Origin: Crambe crambe
Taxonomy: Eukaryota > Porifera > Demospongiae > Poecilosclerida > Crambeidae
DNA: 64,000 bases
Assembly (NCBI GenBank): GCA_963924555.1
Contig: OZ004582.1
Location: 1,240,001-1,304,000, forward strand
Reading direction: 5' to 3'
Position numbers and translations under genes: made by a program. Each line of letters starts with the position of its first letter. The first letter of the stretch is position 1. Below the pieces are notes generated by a model, which made no database searches, was not told where the DNA came from, and saw only the letters and a list, made by a program, of their open reading frames with translations. Of this stretch, positions 42,566 through 54,729 are shown in pieces.

Positions 42566-44783
42566 GCATAGGCGCCGGAAGGAATTTTTAAGTGGGGAGG
42601 CCTTCCATCGATAACCTAGCTAAAATTATTTCCACAACAAATATAATTCTCTACTTCAATTAGCTATCAGTTTCTAAAAATTTTCCAAATATATGTTGAC
42701 GATGTACTGAGCCATGGACAAATTCATTTCCTATATCTATTAGACTAAGATCATCTGTTCTCTCCTTGTGAACATGTAAATTCTTGACACGACGAAGCAT
42801 TAGTGGCAGGCATTACTAAAATCAGAGATAATAAAACACATACTTCAGATAATAATCCCCTCTGTCCATCAGATAAACCTTTCATGTACTGTATAAGGTC
42901 ATTGAGGCTATATTTTGTAGACTTTTCGGGAATATTGCTAGTCATTGTACCCATATCTCTATTGAAGTCATTTCCATAAAAATTACAAATAAATTCCATG
43001 TCTTCCTTATAATCTTCCTTATTGACAGCTTTTAAAAGGAGAGACTCCAAGTGACAATAAACTCGATAACCTGGTTGCTCAAATCGACTCTTAATGCTGT
43101 TTGTGACTTGGTCTAGTGCAGCATAGTAGATAACTCTGTAATAGGTCTCGACATCTTTGGCAAAATCTCCTGTAGATTGACCAATTTCATGCTTCCTTGG
43201 AGTCTTCCTTCGCCTCGGTAATGCAGGATCATCTACTGATAGTTCATCACTTTTTTTGACAATATTAGTCCAAAAAAGTTTAAACTTTTCTTCTGTTCTG
43301 AGGGACTCCAATGTTTTAACAGTCATTGCTACTACAGTTTGAGCCTCTGTATCACTGTGTCGTAATACTAGCTCACCTAACATGATGCCGAAAAAGAAAT
43401 CAAATTTTTTCATGTATGACTGTACTCCAATGATACGAGTCCTCATGTCAGTCTCTCTAACAAAATCAAGAGATTCTTTCCAAAGTTGCATCAATGCTTC
43501 ATTGTTAATATAGATACTGTGAAGTGCATTAGCACAAACTGTCCATCTTGTTGGGCACAGGACACGCAATCCTGGACTATCAGATTGTAGAGTGCTATCA
43601 CGGCGGGGTGATTTTTTCACCAATTTTGTAATTTCTTGCACAACATCTAGTGCATTTCTCATTAATCTGCACTCTTTAATTGTATCAGAACAGGCTAAAT
43701 TTAATGAGCAGTGAGTATAAAGAGCTCTGGCTCTTCTTGCAATATGCTCCATCATAGCATTGCACTCTTAATTTCTTTATATCAATATTCATTCTTGCAA
43801 ATACATCTTTAATAACACTAAAAAGTACAGAAGCTGCAGTAGAACCAACCAAATACAGGCCGATAAATTCTTCATGTGCTTCTAGGTATTTGTCAATCCA
43901 CCTAAAACACAAAACTACTTGTTCCTTATTTGATATGTCCGTAGTTTCATCCACCATAACTGAAAAGAATTGAGCAGATTGAATTAGAGACGAGATATCA
44001 CGCAAAATATGCAGACATCACTTTCAGTATTTCGTTCTGAATATCACTAGAAGTGTATTTGTCAGTCTTTTTCTTGAGCCATGCATTCAGCTTTGCATCA
44101 TCTTCTCCTCTAAGTTGCAAAAGCTGAAAAAAATTGGAATCTTTCTCATTATCTCCGTGGCCTCTTATTGCAATACCTTGTCTAGCAAGAAATTTCAAAA
44201 CTGAAACAATTTTTAAGAAGCAATGCCTGTGCTCAAGCCTTTCAATTTTAAGCTGAGAAGATAAGCTTTCACCTATATCTTTCATTGAAACAGGTATGGT
44301 AACAATCTTCAATACAGACTCTTCATGAGTTTTACTTTTTTGGTGTGTATCAAATTTTTTACATGCATCCTTCCAATTTGAAAACCCTCTCTCTATGAAA
44401 GCGGCATCTGAATTTGAAGCCCATTGCAGCTTGTTTTCTGAACTAGCCTTTTTGCATGTGAAGCAAACAACAGTGTCACCACACTCATTATAGTGTAGCC
44501 ATGGCCACCTATCAAACCATGATGGTTGAAAAGATCTTTTCACTTCTACCTAATTAAAAAATAATTATTATTAAAACCTCAAAATGCACTTAGCTATTGT
44601 ATGTTTACCTTTTTGCCAGATAGAGTAACCTCAGACATCTCTGAACTATAATGCGGTCTATACCTAAAGGTGCTAATGATTATGACGACCATTACCAACA
44701 TGTGCATTATTTAGAATATCACATTTGCTAAAAAGTGGGGAGGCCCTAGCTGCCCCTGCCCACCCTATTCCGGCGCCTATGCA
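42566..44783 (-). mobile_element. hAT element inserted in the P-like gene
   Basis: TIRs: CATAGGCGCCGGAA at 42567-42580 and its reverse complement at 44768-44781, with AGTGGGGAGGCC repeated inverted 10-20 bp inside (42591-42602; 44734-44745). GCATG flanks both sides, but an exact 8-bp duplication is not visible. The transposase is on the minus strand. Removal of the element would bring together the two halves of one P-like block, which fixes the insertion order. Confidence 0.8.
42751..44543 (-). pseudogene. hAT transposase (ZMYM1-like)
   Basis: Three overlapping frames cover nearly the full protein. 44543-43998 has a TTF-like finger (WPWLHYNECGDTVVCFTCKK, with FSNWKDACKKFDTHQKSKTH) and LKFLARQGIAIRGHGDNEKD. 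44005-43685 has FFSVMVDETTDISNKEQVVL with the catalytic Asp and VQCYDGAY. 43755-42751 has the insertion-domain helices, LCPTRWTVCANAL and a C-terminal LLSLILVMPATNASS. The usual ERSFS of the dimerisation region is lost after ATNA, so the C-terminus is truncated. Only two frame shifts (near 43750 and 44000) separate the parts. Confidence 0.85.
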
Positions 44784-45449
44784 TGATGGTTGATAAGTTT
44801 TTTGACTGCCTGAATGTCACCAACTTTGCAGGAAAACACTCAGTACTTAAAACAACTGGAATAGCTATGCTGGTAATGTGTCTATTATAGTGGCTTGAAG
44901 ACAAATTCCTGGGGTACCTGGATAAGTGGGAGACTAGTGTGTTGAAACGTGAAGGCAAGTTTAGTCAAGCTAAATGCTGCTTAGTGTGGAAACCCGGACA
45001 AGCACAGGTAGGTCATTCTTGCTAGTTTCTAGTAGACTCTATTATTATAAAATTACCTTTTTTTAGTGCGATCTTTCATTGACATGCTGAATTATTGAGT
45101 GAAAGAATCAGTCGAGACCCTCTGGAGAACGATGTGCAAAGACAGAAAGGGAGGGTGCCCAGTATGTATGAATTCTGTCAGAACACCCAGACACTTAGGG
45201 TAACCAACTCTGTTTGCCTCCATGTGACAAAGGGGAATACTTGAGGAAATAATAGTGATAGTGATGTCATCAGTGATGAGCCACTGGCCAAGAGGCCAAG
45301 GAAACTTAGTTTTATGGATCCCTCTGGTGAACATCCAGTGTCACTATCACCACACTTTCACTTTTACTATAATAGCTATAGCAAATGCACATCCCAACAT
45401 TATAACAGTAACAATAAAGTCATGTAATAAAGTATATAGAATGCAATTA

Positions 45450-46480
45450 AGATGATGAGACTGACAAGTGACTTATTAGCCCTCTATGGCAAAACAGTGT
45501 TCAACATGTTTTTCCATGGATCGAAGTTCTAGTTTTGAAGTCTGAGATTGTTGCCATGCAGTGACGACACCCGAACCTTCTTATAGAATAAAATAGAAAT
45601 GGCATCAGTAGGTTGAGACAAAGCCTGCTCTTGAGAGACATTAAATTTCACATTTCTATCACCATAGGAATAGAAAGAGATCAAAGGCTGATTCAATGTA
45701 GCTCTCATCCTTTCCAGTTTTAACACTCACATTCCTTTCCTGGTAGTTTTCAGTTGCTATTTGTTCCAGAAGATCTGCTAAAGTATTTTGTTCATGAGCT
45801 TCAACTCATCCAGGTCCAAATATAGCAGCAGCTCCAACAACCACTAAAACTAATAGCCAGATCATCCCTAGCGCTCTGACAATTGAACCGAAACGTGGCT
45901 TTTCAAATAACGCACACCAAAAATTTCAAATAATGAGCACCATAAATAACAAAAAAAAAAAAGAAGAAAAAAAAAGAAGGTATTAGTCCATGAAGCTGGG
46001 TTGGTAGGGTTACCCGGAACAGACTTTTAAGTATGATGATGGCCTTATCTAGCTACATTAGGTAAGTCGACTCATACCTAGGTAGGTCTCTAATTATAAT
46101 AAAATCGACATATTATGTAGGTAATGTTGTTGGTTCACGGATTCCTCCACAATAGTGAGTCAAAGTAAAATGTATGCAATTTTGACAGTTGCTCTTCCCA
46201 CCATTTTTGGTTGAAATAGATTCATTCAATATGTATATCTTTTTCTGTATTGACTACAAAGTCACACCAAGTTTTACTATCACAGAAATTATGGCGCTTC
46301 TTCAGCCTGTTACCCTTTCAAGCCAAAAGTGGGATATTTTTTCACTGCCTCTGAGATAGTATAACTCCTAGCAGAGTATGGGTTTTTATACTCTTGCCAA
46401 ACCTTCAGCGTTGTCACTGTCGGGATCACAGACCATCCATATTGATGACACTGAAACAATCAGCCCTGTTTTTTGTGTAG
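45450..46480. other. Non-coding; one short unrecognised minus frame
   Basis: Minus strand at about 45529-45800 encodes LADLLEQIATENYQERNVSV and a following stretch, unrecognised. An A-rich tract is at 45950-45980. Otherwise I see nothing. Confidence 0.4.
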
Positions 46481-46499
46481 TCAGATTTGGGTGACCATT

Positions 46500-46990
46500 A
46501 TTACACCAGGCTGTACCTTGTGGCCAAGTTACCTCTAAATGAACTATAGAGTAGTGCTTCCATCATTTTACATATCTCACCAACAGTGGAAGCTGTTATT
46601 CTTTTTTTTAACCGACGAAGTGCACTAAAGCTCCTCTCACTTACAGCATTCGTTGCTGGCATCACTAAAATCAGTGTCACTATTAGTGCACTGGTTAAAG
46701 TCTGCAGATATGTAAACTTTCCAATGGTGACTCTTTTGTGGAATTGGCATGTAGGAGGGTTAATTGTGTTCGTATAAGGCCTTGACTGCCAAAATCAGAG
46801 TGGTAAAATTCAACAACTTCTTTCAAGAGCTCTGATTGTAACTGTGAATCAACTGTGGTCAGCAAGATCTCCAATTTCCTGAGCATCTGAAACTCCTTCT
46901 GCTCAAATCGGCCTTTAATGGTAGATAGTATCCCGGGATGTCCTGCTCTCAATGGTGGGGACTCAATAACTACCAGGGTGTCATTTCCAT
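46500..46990 (-). pseudogene. hAT transposase 3' fragment
   Basis: Minus strand: RAGHPGILSTIKGRFEQKEF, QMLRKLEILLTTVD (46952-46860), then TLILVMPATNAVSERSFSAL and RRLKKRITAS (46685-46590). ATNAVSERSFSALRRLK is the hAT C-terminal dimerisation motif, here intact, though upstream domains are gone. Confidence 0.75.
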
Positions 46991-47149
46991 TTCAAACCTG
47001 ATTCCCATGACATAAAGTGTAGCAAGTGGTGAAGCAGACAGGCAGTCATCCTCACCCAATTTCTCATACATTGCTGAAAGGTGAATGTGCTTGTTTTGTT
47101 TTTTAAGTATCATAAATGAAGCATATTATAGTTCTCCTATCCGAATATC

Positions 47150-49480
47150 AATTGCAGACCCTCGACTCTCACTGTTTCAGTCCAATTTGCATTTGAATGC
47201 AGTAGGCCTATGTGCCCTATTGTTCTTAGTCCACTAACCACTCAGTCTGGAGCCATCGACTTGGCTACCGAGATGGAAGCACCAGGAGATCAGCCCTCGA
47301 ATCAACGAATCAAAGCACCGAGGAGAAAGCCTCTTCTTGAGGGCCCAGGAAGATGAGATAACCTCGTGTCAAGCTAATTTCCAAGCGGGTACCTACGTAA
47401 GTTAATGGTAGTCTAAATAGCTATAGCTGATGTTTCCATTTCTGATAGTCCAACCGTAGGTAACCTATAGCCAGTTTGCAGTTTGTTAAAGTTATGCAGA
47501 AGGTGGACACAAGGTTGGAAATGAAATTTTTAGCTCTAGAGATAAATCCTCTTTCCAACCTGGTACCCCTACATAATTTATGGCTATAGCCAGTGTAGCT
47601 ATAACTGATGTTTCCATTTCTGATAAGTTACATTGGCCGGCTATAGCCAGTTTTTCAGTTTGTTAATTCAGGTTATGCAGAAGGTGGACACAAGGTTGGA
47701 AATGGAATTTTTAGCTCTAGCTATAGCTACATTTGTCAGACACAATCTTACCTTTGTAGTTGATCACACACTTGATGATAGCAAACCCAACTCTTCTGAT
47801 ACATAATCAGCCTTGCCAATTAGCCATCAGCAGAAATCGGTTGCATTGCATATCGAACCTTCAGCTTCTTGTATGGTGCCCAGAAATTTACCAAGGCTAT
47901 ATATAGACTTGCAATTTTGGATAACAAATCCATATTGAACCTTCAGCTTCTTGTCCATTATGAATAATTCCCTTTGATGTAATGAGGCACTATATCATGT
48001 AGTAACCACTTAGGTATCCAGTTAGAGACCTGTGATTGTCATAAGACTATACACAGTTTATGCTATTTGTCTAGATCACACCAGTGAGTGACTACTCTGT
48101 TTACAATGGACACCTTGTCTCGGTATCTATTAGATATCTGGAAACTTGTCACAAAGAAGTTGATGTTGGGACCTGATCCCATTGGTCCCAAGTTGATGTT
48201 GGGACCTGGTCCCATTCAGGGTTTCATCTAGGATTTTTGGTTTGGGGGGGGGGGGGGGGAAGAACTCCTTTGAATCCTTCACCACACCCATTTTTGTAGG
48301 TACTGCATGTTATTAATATTTATTCTGTACTACTTTGGGATATTAGCTAATGGCAGCTAAAAATAATGTGCACAGACTTGATGAAGAAACTGAATTCAGA
48401 AGATTTAGATAGTATCACTCAGTATTACATGATATAACATGTATGGCTGCTTGTAACTAAGTATTTTTCATGAATTACTTTAGGCTGCACACCCCAGTAG
48501 ATGAAACCCTGCCATTGCTCACAAGTTGTTGGATGAAAAAAGGAATTGTGCTGTAAATAATTTTTTTGTAACAATCACTTTAGTAGAGAGACCAAACCTG
48601 ACTCTTCTGGTACCCAATTGGCAAGGCCAATTAGGCTTCAGCAGCAATCGGGTCTATCGGCTGATCCCCTACCTTCTTAGTCAAAGTTTGTTGCAGCTTG
48701 CTCTGTGGTATTGACACAAACCCTGCTCACTGCATGGACTCTGCTAACTCGCCATATTTTGGCTACTCCTTATAAATACTGCATGAATTTAGTAAACTCC
48801 CTCTAATTGGGATCAGCAACACCTGTATTCTGTGTATACTTCATACAGTGCTTTGCAAATTGGTTGGAAGAGTTCACGTCTTAGCTGCAGTTACAGTTAT
48901 ACTACAGTGAATTGCAAGTTGGTTGTCCTATGCCAGATGCAAATCTAGACTCTCACTGTTTCAGTCCAATTTGCATCTTGTCTTTGAATGCTGTAGCTCC
49001 CTCATAATCAGTTATTGTTATTTGGAAAATCTGGCTGAGGATCATACAATTATTATAATCCTTTCCTATATCTTGTCCAGCTGGAGCTAGCAGTTTGGAA
49101 GAGCCAGGAGATCAGCTTTGAATCAAACCACGGAGGAGAACCAGGAAGATTGAAGCACCGTGAGATAAGCCTCGTATCAACTCTTTCCAACCAGGTACCC
49201 CTATGTAAGTTCGTGGCTATAGCCAGTTTGGTCTAAATTGATGTTTCCATTTCTAAGTTACATTGGCCTTGTTTGTTAAGATGTCTATAACCAGCAGAAG
49301 GTGGACACAAGGAATTGCTACATTGATTCGAGTTGATTGCACACTTCAGCAAACCCAACTCTTTTGATACATAATCAGCCTTGCCGATTAGCCATCAACA
49401 GAAATCGGGTGTATTGCTTATTGAGGCCTATGCGAGGTTCTCTAGCTCCCTCGAAATCAGCTATTATTATTTGGAAAATC
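47150..49480. repeat. Cluster of duplicated non-coding segments
   Basis: 47160-47460 and 48945-49250 share CTCTCACTGTTTCAGTCCAA, AGGAGATCAGC and GATGTTTCCATTTCT. 47420-47545 and 47600-47725 are a tandem pair (GCAGAAGGTGGACACAAGGT). A CCAACTCTT-TACATAATCAGCCTTGCC segment occurs near 47788 and 49348, and in diverged form near 48600. A MITE (48226-48513) splits the cluster. No coding signal. It may be an LTR or satellite family. Confidence 0.6.
48226..48513. repeat. MITE with CAGGGTTTCATCTA ends, second copy
   Basis: Left CAGGGTTTCATCTAGGATTT, then a G14 run at 48246-48259; right AGTAGATGAAACCCTG. It shares both ends with 31717-31860. Confidence 0.7.
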
Positions 49481-50254
49481 AGGCTAAAGACAATTCAATC
49501 TTTCCTATATGTGACTCAATTTAGGAAAAGGGGGCACTTCACGCAAGATAAATTTTTGAGATATGCACGTTTAAACTAGCCTTAGGTAAAAAAACTATTT
49601 TTATCCACTTCTTTTTCCTTGCCTCCACAGTATCTTCAGTCCTTTATCTAACTTCCTGCCAAATTTCAGGAAGTGGGAAGGCTTTGAAGTAGGCAAGCGC
49701 TCGAGTTGAAGTGAGCTACCTCACCCGGAACTTATTTCACATCCTACGTGCCCAAATTTCAATCTTCAATTACGGAGGATGTATGAGCATAATGCGCGGA
49801 AATAAGGGAAATTCCCCACACAACAATAAAAATTCATATTGATGATTTCTACTGAATACAAAGTAGCTACACAGATATTTAACTAGCTACAGATAGGAAG
49901 AGGTTGTGGTAGGAGCCATCCAACTTCATATGTCAGAAGATCCAGATATGGAGGTGCTGGATGAATTCTATGTCTCCTTCAACCCCAAGACAGTAGTCAA
50001 ACACAGCCCAGATCCTACCAGTGTCTAGATTACACCACTTCCACAGGAATCAACCAATACAGCAGAGATAGGATCATAAAACTTATAAGTACTATTAAAA
50101 CTACTGATGTACAAACATCTATCTACCCAAACTTTACCTGATCATTATTCGGAACTTGTTCCATATCTAGGATGCCTCAGATAACCCAAGCGCTCAAAGA
50201 TAACAACGTAGTAAAGCTAAGTCTACTTCTTCTCCACACAGCTGCTACACTATG

Positions 50255-50785
50255 GGGTGCCGTTTGTGTCAAAACATAGAATTTCTGTTGTGATGATTAT
50301 GAAGGCGACGAATTGATAGCTAAGCGACGATATGAGGTGCCAAGCGACGATATGGGGTGCTGTTTGTGTCAAAACATAGAATTTCTGTTGTGATGATTAT
50401 GAAGGCAACGAATTGATAGCTAAGCGACGATATGAGGTGCCGTTTGTGTCAAAACAGAAGGCGACGACTAAGCTAAGCGACGATATGGAGGTGGAGTAGA
50501 GGACGATCTTCAGCTAAAGCTACAATCCGTATGTGTCTAAATAAAATTTCTGTGTTAAAGCGACGATTTGATAGCTAAGCGACGAGATGACATGGTGTAG
50601 ATGACATGGTGTAGAGGGCGACGAATTGATAGCTAAGCGACGGCATGAGGTGGATTAGAGGACTAAACCTATAATCTAAACAAAATTTCTGTGGCGACGA
50701 TTTGATAGCCAAAGCTACAATCGATGAAAGGTGATGATTATTATTATGGGAGGCGACGATTAATTTTTATAGCGACGGTATACAT
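50255..50785. repeat. GCGACGA-rich tandem array upstream of the integrase gene
   Basis: Units of about 30-110 bp with TAGCTAAGCGACGATATGAG, GGCGACGAATTGATAGC and CCGTTTGTGTCAAAACATAG repeat. The GCGACG hexamer (or a one-base variant) occurs about 14 times in 530 bp. The first three long units are nearly identical. It stops about 70 bp before the integrase ATG, a position expected for subterminal repeats. Confidence 0.8.
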
Positions 50786-50809
50786 GTGATGTGGACGCGA
50801 ATTTATCTA

Positions 50810-50823
50810 CTGCGCATGCTCAG
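50810..50823. promoter_or_regulatory. NRF1-like site before the integrase gene
   Basis: CTGCGCATGCTCAG ends 26 bp upstream of the ATG at 50849, a core-promoter position. Confidence 0.4.
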
Positions 50824-50848
50824 TTAAGAATGGGCATTATTTAGAGAA

Positions 50849-52342
50849 ATGGCTTCAAGATTTTTTGAACAGTTACAAGGAGAGTTAGTTTCTTCCATAC
50901 AGGAAGTACTTACTTCCACAGGACTGATGGACGTTGAAGAAGAAAGGTATGGCTAGTAAGTGTTAGGTGTTCACACTACAGTACTAAGGAGTTGTATTAT
51001 GGCATCCTAATAGAGCTGCATAGTGATACATGAACTGTTGGTGTATTGGTGCTACATTTAGAAAGATAGTTCAACTAGTTATAGAATGATTACCATGATA
51101 GCTATGGCAAAGGTGTGATGATGCTATAATTAGAATGACTATAGCGTGATCACTTACAAGTCTAGATGTTTAGTATGTGTTGTATATTTATGTAGAATCC
51201 CTGGACGCCCATTACTAGAAATTTCTGTAGAAAAGATCGAATATCTTCGTCATTTAAGGTTTTCTTGGACTAAGATAGCGGACATTCTTGGAGTCAGCCG
51301 ATCTACCCTGTATCGTCGTTTGGATAGAGAAGGTATTGATCTAACTACCACATATTCAAATATAAATGACCATGAATTGGACAGAATAGTGAAATCCATT
51401 AAAGAAAGTCACCCCAATGATGGGGAGAGGTTACTGATTGGTCATCTCAGTAGCCTTGGCATTATTTTGCCTAGATCTCGCATAAGGGCTTCAATTCATC
51501 GGGTGGACCCAATCAATACAGCTATTAGAAGAAGCATTGCTATTCAGAGACGTGTTTACTGTGTTAGTGGGCCTAATTCTTTATGGCACATAGATGGCCA
51601 TCACAAGTTAATTAAGTACCGATTCGTCACTCATGGGGGAATAGACGGTTTTTCTATAGTATACCTTCGCTGTAGTACCAACAACACAGCACCTACTGTC
51701 TTGGCATCTTTTGCAGATGCAGTTAGTAAGTATGGTATACCAAATCAAGTTCGATCTGACCAAGGAGGAGAAAATGTAGATGTATGGCGTTACATGTTGG
51801 AACAGACTAACTCTGACTCAGCTGTTGTAGTTGGTGCATCAACACATAATCAAAGGATTGAGCGCCTCTGGCGCGATGTCCACAGATGTGTTAGTAGTGT
51901 GTATGGTGATCTTTTTAGGATCATGGAGGATGATGAAAAACTTAACTGCTTAAATGAAGTAGATCTTTTCTGTTTGCACACTGTATTCTTGCCCAGAATA
52001 AATGATCATTTGGACTCGTTCGTTGAATGCTGGAACAACCATGCACTGTCAACTTCCAACAACTTAACTCCGAACCAACTTTTTATACAGGGTGCATTGA
52101 GACAAAATATGATTCCAGTATTCCCCACCTCTACTCCTATCACTAATAGCTTACAACTCCCATCATCAAACAATGCAGTGTCTGTTCCCAGATCAACTTT
52201 CACACCATGTGATCATCTTCTGCGTGAACTTGATCAAAGGGATATGCTTCAAGAAAGTGATGATTTTGGATATAGAATCTATAGAAGAGTATGTTACACT
52301 ATTGGCTTACATTTACAGCACTGTTCTGATTGTTCATATTGA
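50849..52342 (+). CDS. Integrase-like DDE transposase (IS3EU type), intact copy
   Basis: Exon 1 (50849-50946, MASRFFEQLQGELVSSIQEV) ends at GTATGG; exon 2 (51196-52342) starts after TATGTAG and joins in phase, giving about 414 residues with no stop. Domains in order: short helical leader; GRPLLE with a helix-turn-helix (WTKIADILGVSRSTLYRRLD); a linker helix region with SIHRVDP; the RNase-H-like core with Asp in LWHIDGHHKL, Asp in VRSDQGGENV and Glu in HNQRIERLWRDVH, a D,D(33)E triad; and a C-terminal NNLTPNQLFIQG. This resembles the integrase-like transposases called IS3EU. Without the splice, translation would need an upstream start in the intron. It faces a HECT gene whose stop lies about 110 bp away. 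Confidence 0.85.
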
Positions 52343-52450
52343 TCAAAATTAAGCCGAAATCAATGTTATGTTAAAACAACAACAGAATGAGATGATTGTT
52401 TGATATATTGAATGGGTGTGAAGTAAAGTGAGCCTATAAGATGATCAGTA

Positions 52451-54706
52451 TTATACATGTCCAAACCCTGCTGAATTAAGAATTCCATACACCATTGAGT
52501 AAATGAAAGTATCACAAGAGGGAAGGGGCCTTTTCACTGGGAGATACAATGTGTTGAAACAAGTATTTGCCTTAGGATAATGATTTTCTACATGAAAAGC
52601 AATTGTAGGTGGTTGAATAAACCCAGCAGGGGGTGGATGACTAGCACCAGTAGTGAATTCAAGAATAGTTTCATAGCTGATATTGAATACATCAGTTCCA
52701 CAACTTCCCACTAACTCCAATTTACCACGATCAGCTTGAAAAATAATTCAAAATAATTAACTTCTAATATATACACGAGGTTTAATGTATGACTTACCAT
52801 CTATCCTTTCAATAAAGTTAACCCAGTACATCCAGATTTGTTCTTCATCTTCTCGTCTGTTTGAACATTCTGGTGAAAATCTCGACTGAAACAGGTCTAT
52901 CATAAAATCAGCAGTAAGAGGCTTGGGGTTTGAGGTAAACAATCTTTTCATGATATGTGGGTTGCATTTCATTAAGTCATAAACTCCAATAGCACCTAAA
53001 CCTTCAATGAGCTGGTCAATCTGTGCCTTAACTTGAACAATGGTAAAGTGAGTTGATAATGATTGCAGAAGGTGAAAGCGATCACTGAGATGTAATTTAG
53101 ACGACAAATCTGAAATGCCCACTTCAAATCTGAAATCAAAACTATCATCATCCAATAGGGTCCTCATTTCTTGTGTAGTTTGTGTTGCTTGCAACTAAAC
53201 ATTTAAAGAGAAAGAGTGATTTTATTTAAGAAGTGAAGAATACATACAGCTAGTGCAGTGCTTTGAACTAACCTCTTCCAACTTTTTCCTGATCTTTTTA
53301 GTAGGCACTTCTTCAACACTAGCTCTAGCCTTCATACCATGAATCATATAATCAATAACACATGGAGCAAGAAATGCTGGTGAAGGACCTCCATGGATGA
53401 GTGAAACAGATATCATTTCTCCAATACGGCGATATACTTGATCTTCAAGCCCCTTAATATTGCATGTTGGAACACGCAATGAAGGTTCACCTTGAAAAAA
53501 TGAATTATTTGTTCCAATAGCACCCATTAAAAGTCTCAAAAATTCTCTCAGAGGTCCCCCATCATCGACAGCAGGTTCCCCCACGATATACTGATTGAAA
53601 TTGATACCATACTGAAACTTTTTAAGTGCATCTTCCCACACATGTTTCCTCCTCACAATGATTCTCTGACAATCAGATTTATCAACAGGTAAATATTTGG
53701 CTTTTTGTCTCTGAAGAAGCAACTCAAGTGATATTCCATCACTAAAACAATTAAAAGTTACGTAAAGGTTACACTAGTGATGAGATTTGAGCCTAGCTAT
53801 ACATCCGAGTACTGGTGAAACTGTTTTTGATTCAGTCTTATCATAGGCCATACTCTTGAATCTACCTTCTTTTATGAATCCCCTTAGAATGTACCTTAAG
53901 GTTACTATTATTACCAATTTTAGCCAAAAATGAAAGTTATTAATCCTGCTTGGAATACAATTATGACTTATTAATATGAAGGCATGGGTCCAGTATCAAT
54001 ACTGTATTGGAGTTAATCTAAAAACATTCTCTATAACTGGTAAGTCAATACCAATTAATAATAATAGTAATCTCAAGGTACCATGCATATACCCCCACCC
54101 AACTTTGACGGTCAAATATCACTTTACCCAGCAGAAAAAAACAGTCCAAATATACTGAATGTTTGCAACAAGAAAGTAGCTAGCTTTAAGTCCTTGAGGT
54201 CAATAAACAAATAGTATACACAGTAACAGAGTATTGGGTTACTTAAGTAAGGCAATGAGATTTTACATTTTGGTGCAAACATTCTGCAATCTCCTACCAT
54301 TGATCAGGTGGTGTTAGTGGAGACATTGGAGGGGGTAGAGGGCTAGCTGTTTCAGCACAGATCACTGTATCTTCTTCATCACTGACTAAATTTATATATT
54401 CACTATAGGGGGGAAAGTGTAAAGTATACATTATCCTATCACTTTTTCAATCATACCACTTTTTTTGCTGATTGTTTAGGCACCTTCTTAGGCACAGTAT
54501 GGTTTATCTTTGTGTCTTGTTTGATCTTTACATCTATAAGGTCATCTTCAAAATGTGCCGAATTAAGATCATCATCATAATTTGGTGATAACTACACACA
54601 TGACATTATACTAAAGTTAATAATAATATATTATTTCAAAAGATTACCTCCAACTCATCTTGAGCTAAAATATATATTGGAGTTTTTGCATTCCTCCCTG
54701 CTACAG
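52451..54706 (-). CDS. HECT-domain ubiquitin-ligase-like gene, copy 3 (3' part preserved)
   Basis: Minus-strand exons with good splice sites: 54706(?)-54648, 54591-54457 (acidic, then Lys-rich), 54402-54298 (acidic, Pro-rich), 53741-53273, 53194-52798 and 52734-52451. The HECT N-lobe shows GEPAVDDGGPLREFLRLL and SVSLIHGGPSPAFLAP; the C-lobe shows ILEFTTGASHPPPAGF and ANTCFNTLYLP, where Cys of TCFN is the expected catalytic residue, then FGHV at the end. HECT enzymes form a Cys-ubiquitin thioester, so this copy could be catalytic. The 5' part is separated by retroelement insertions (54.73-56.87 kb). A frame with a coiled coil at 57293-57081 may be an upstream exon. Confidence 0.78.
53750..54290. 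other. Probable intron of the HECT gene
   Basis: AT-rich, no conserved block. The plus frame 53976-54158 has no support. Confidence 0.4.
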
Positions 54707-54729
54707 CACTTGGGGTCCACTTATAAGAC

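Larger units (their letters stand above)
42150..45350 (+). pseudogene. P-element-like (THAP9-type) transposase, split by hAT
   Basis: Upstream of the hAT the plus strand reads LKYEHAYLNSFSKMCVDLAA (42374-42433, then a GTGAGT donor), ALSGTVAPALKMTGG (from 42484) and TAEFIGM up to 42565. Downstream it resumes MVDKFFDCLNVTNFAGKHSV (from 44784), WLEDKFLGYLDKWETSV near 44890-44950, a GTAGGT donor at about 45007, and RISRDPLENDVQRQKGRVPS with EFCQNTQTLRVTNSV near 45100-45215. The order matches the C-terminal half of P-type transposases. Frame breaks are present near 42530 and 45070. No THAP domain was found. Confidence 0.7.

Noticed and set aside
42566..42574. 8-bp target duplication of the hAT
   Set aside because: No exact 8-mer matches on the two sides; only GCATG is shared.
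50255..50785. Possible CRISPR-like repeats (GCGACG)
   Set aside because: Irregular spacing and repeated spacers; it is a tandem repeat.
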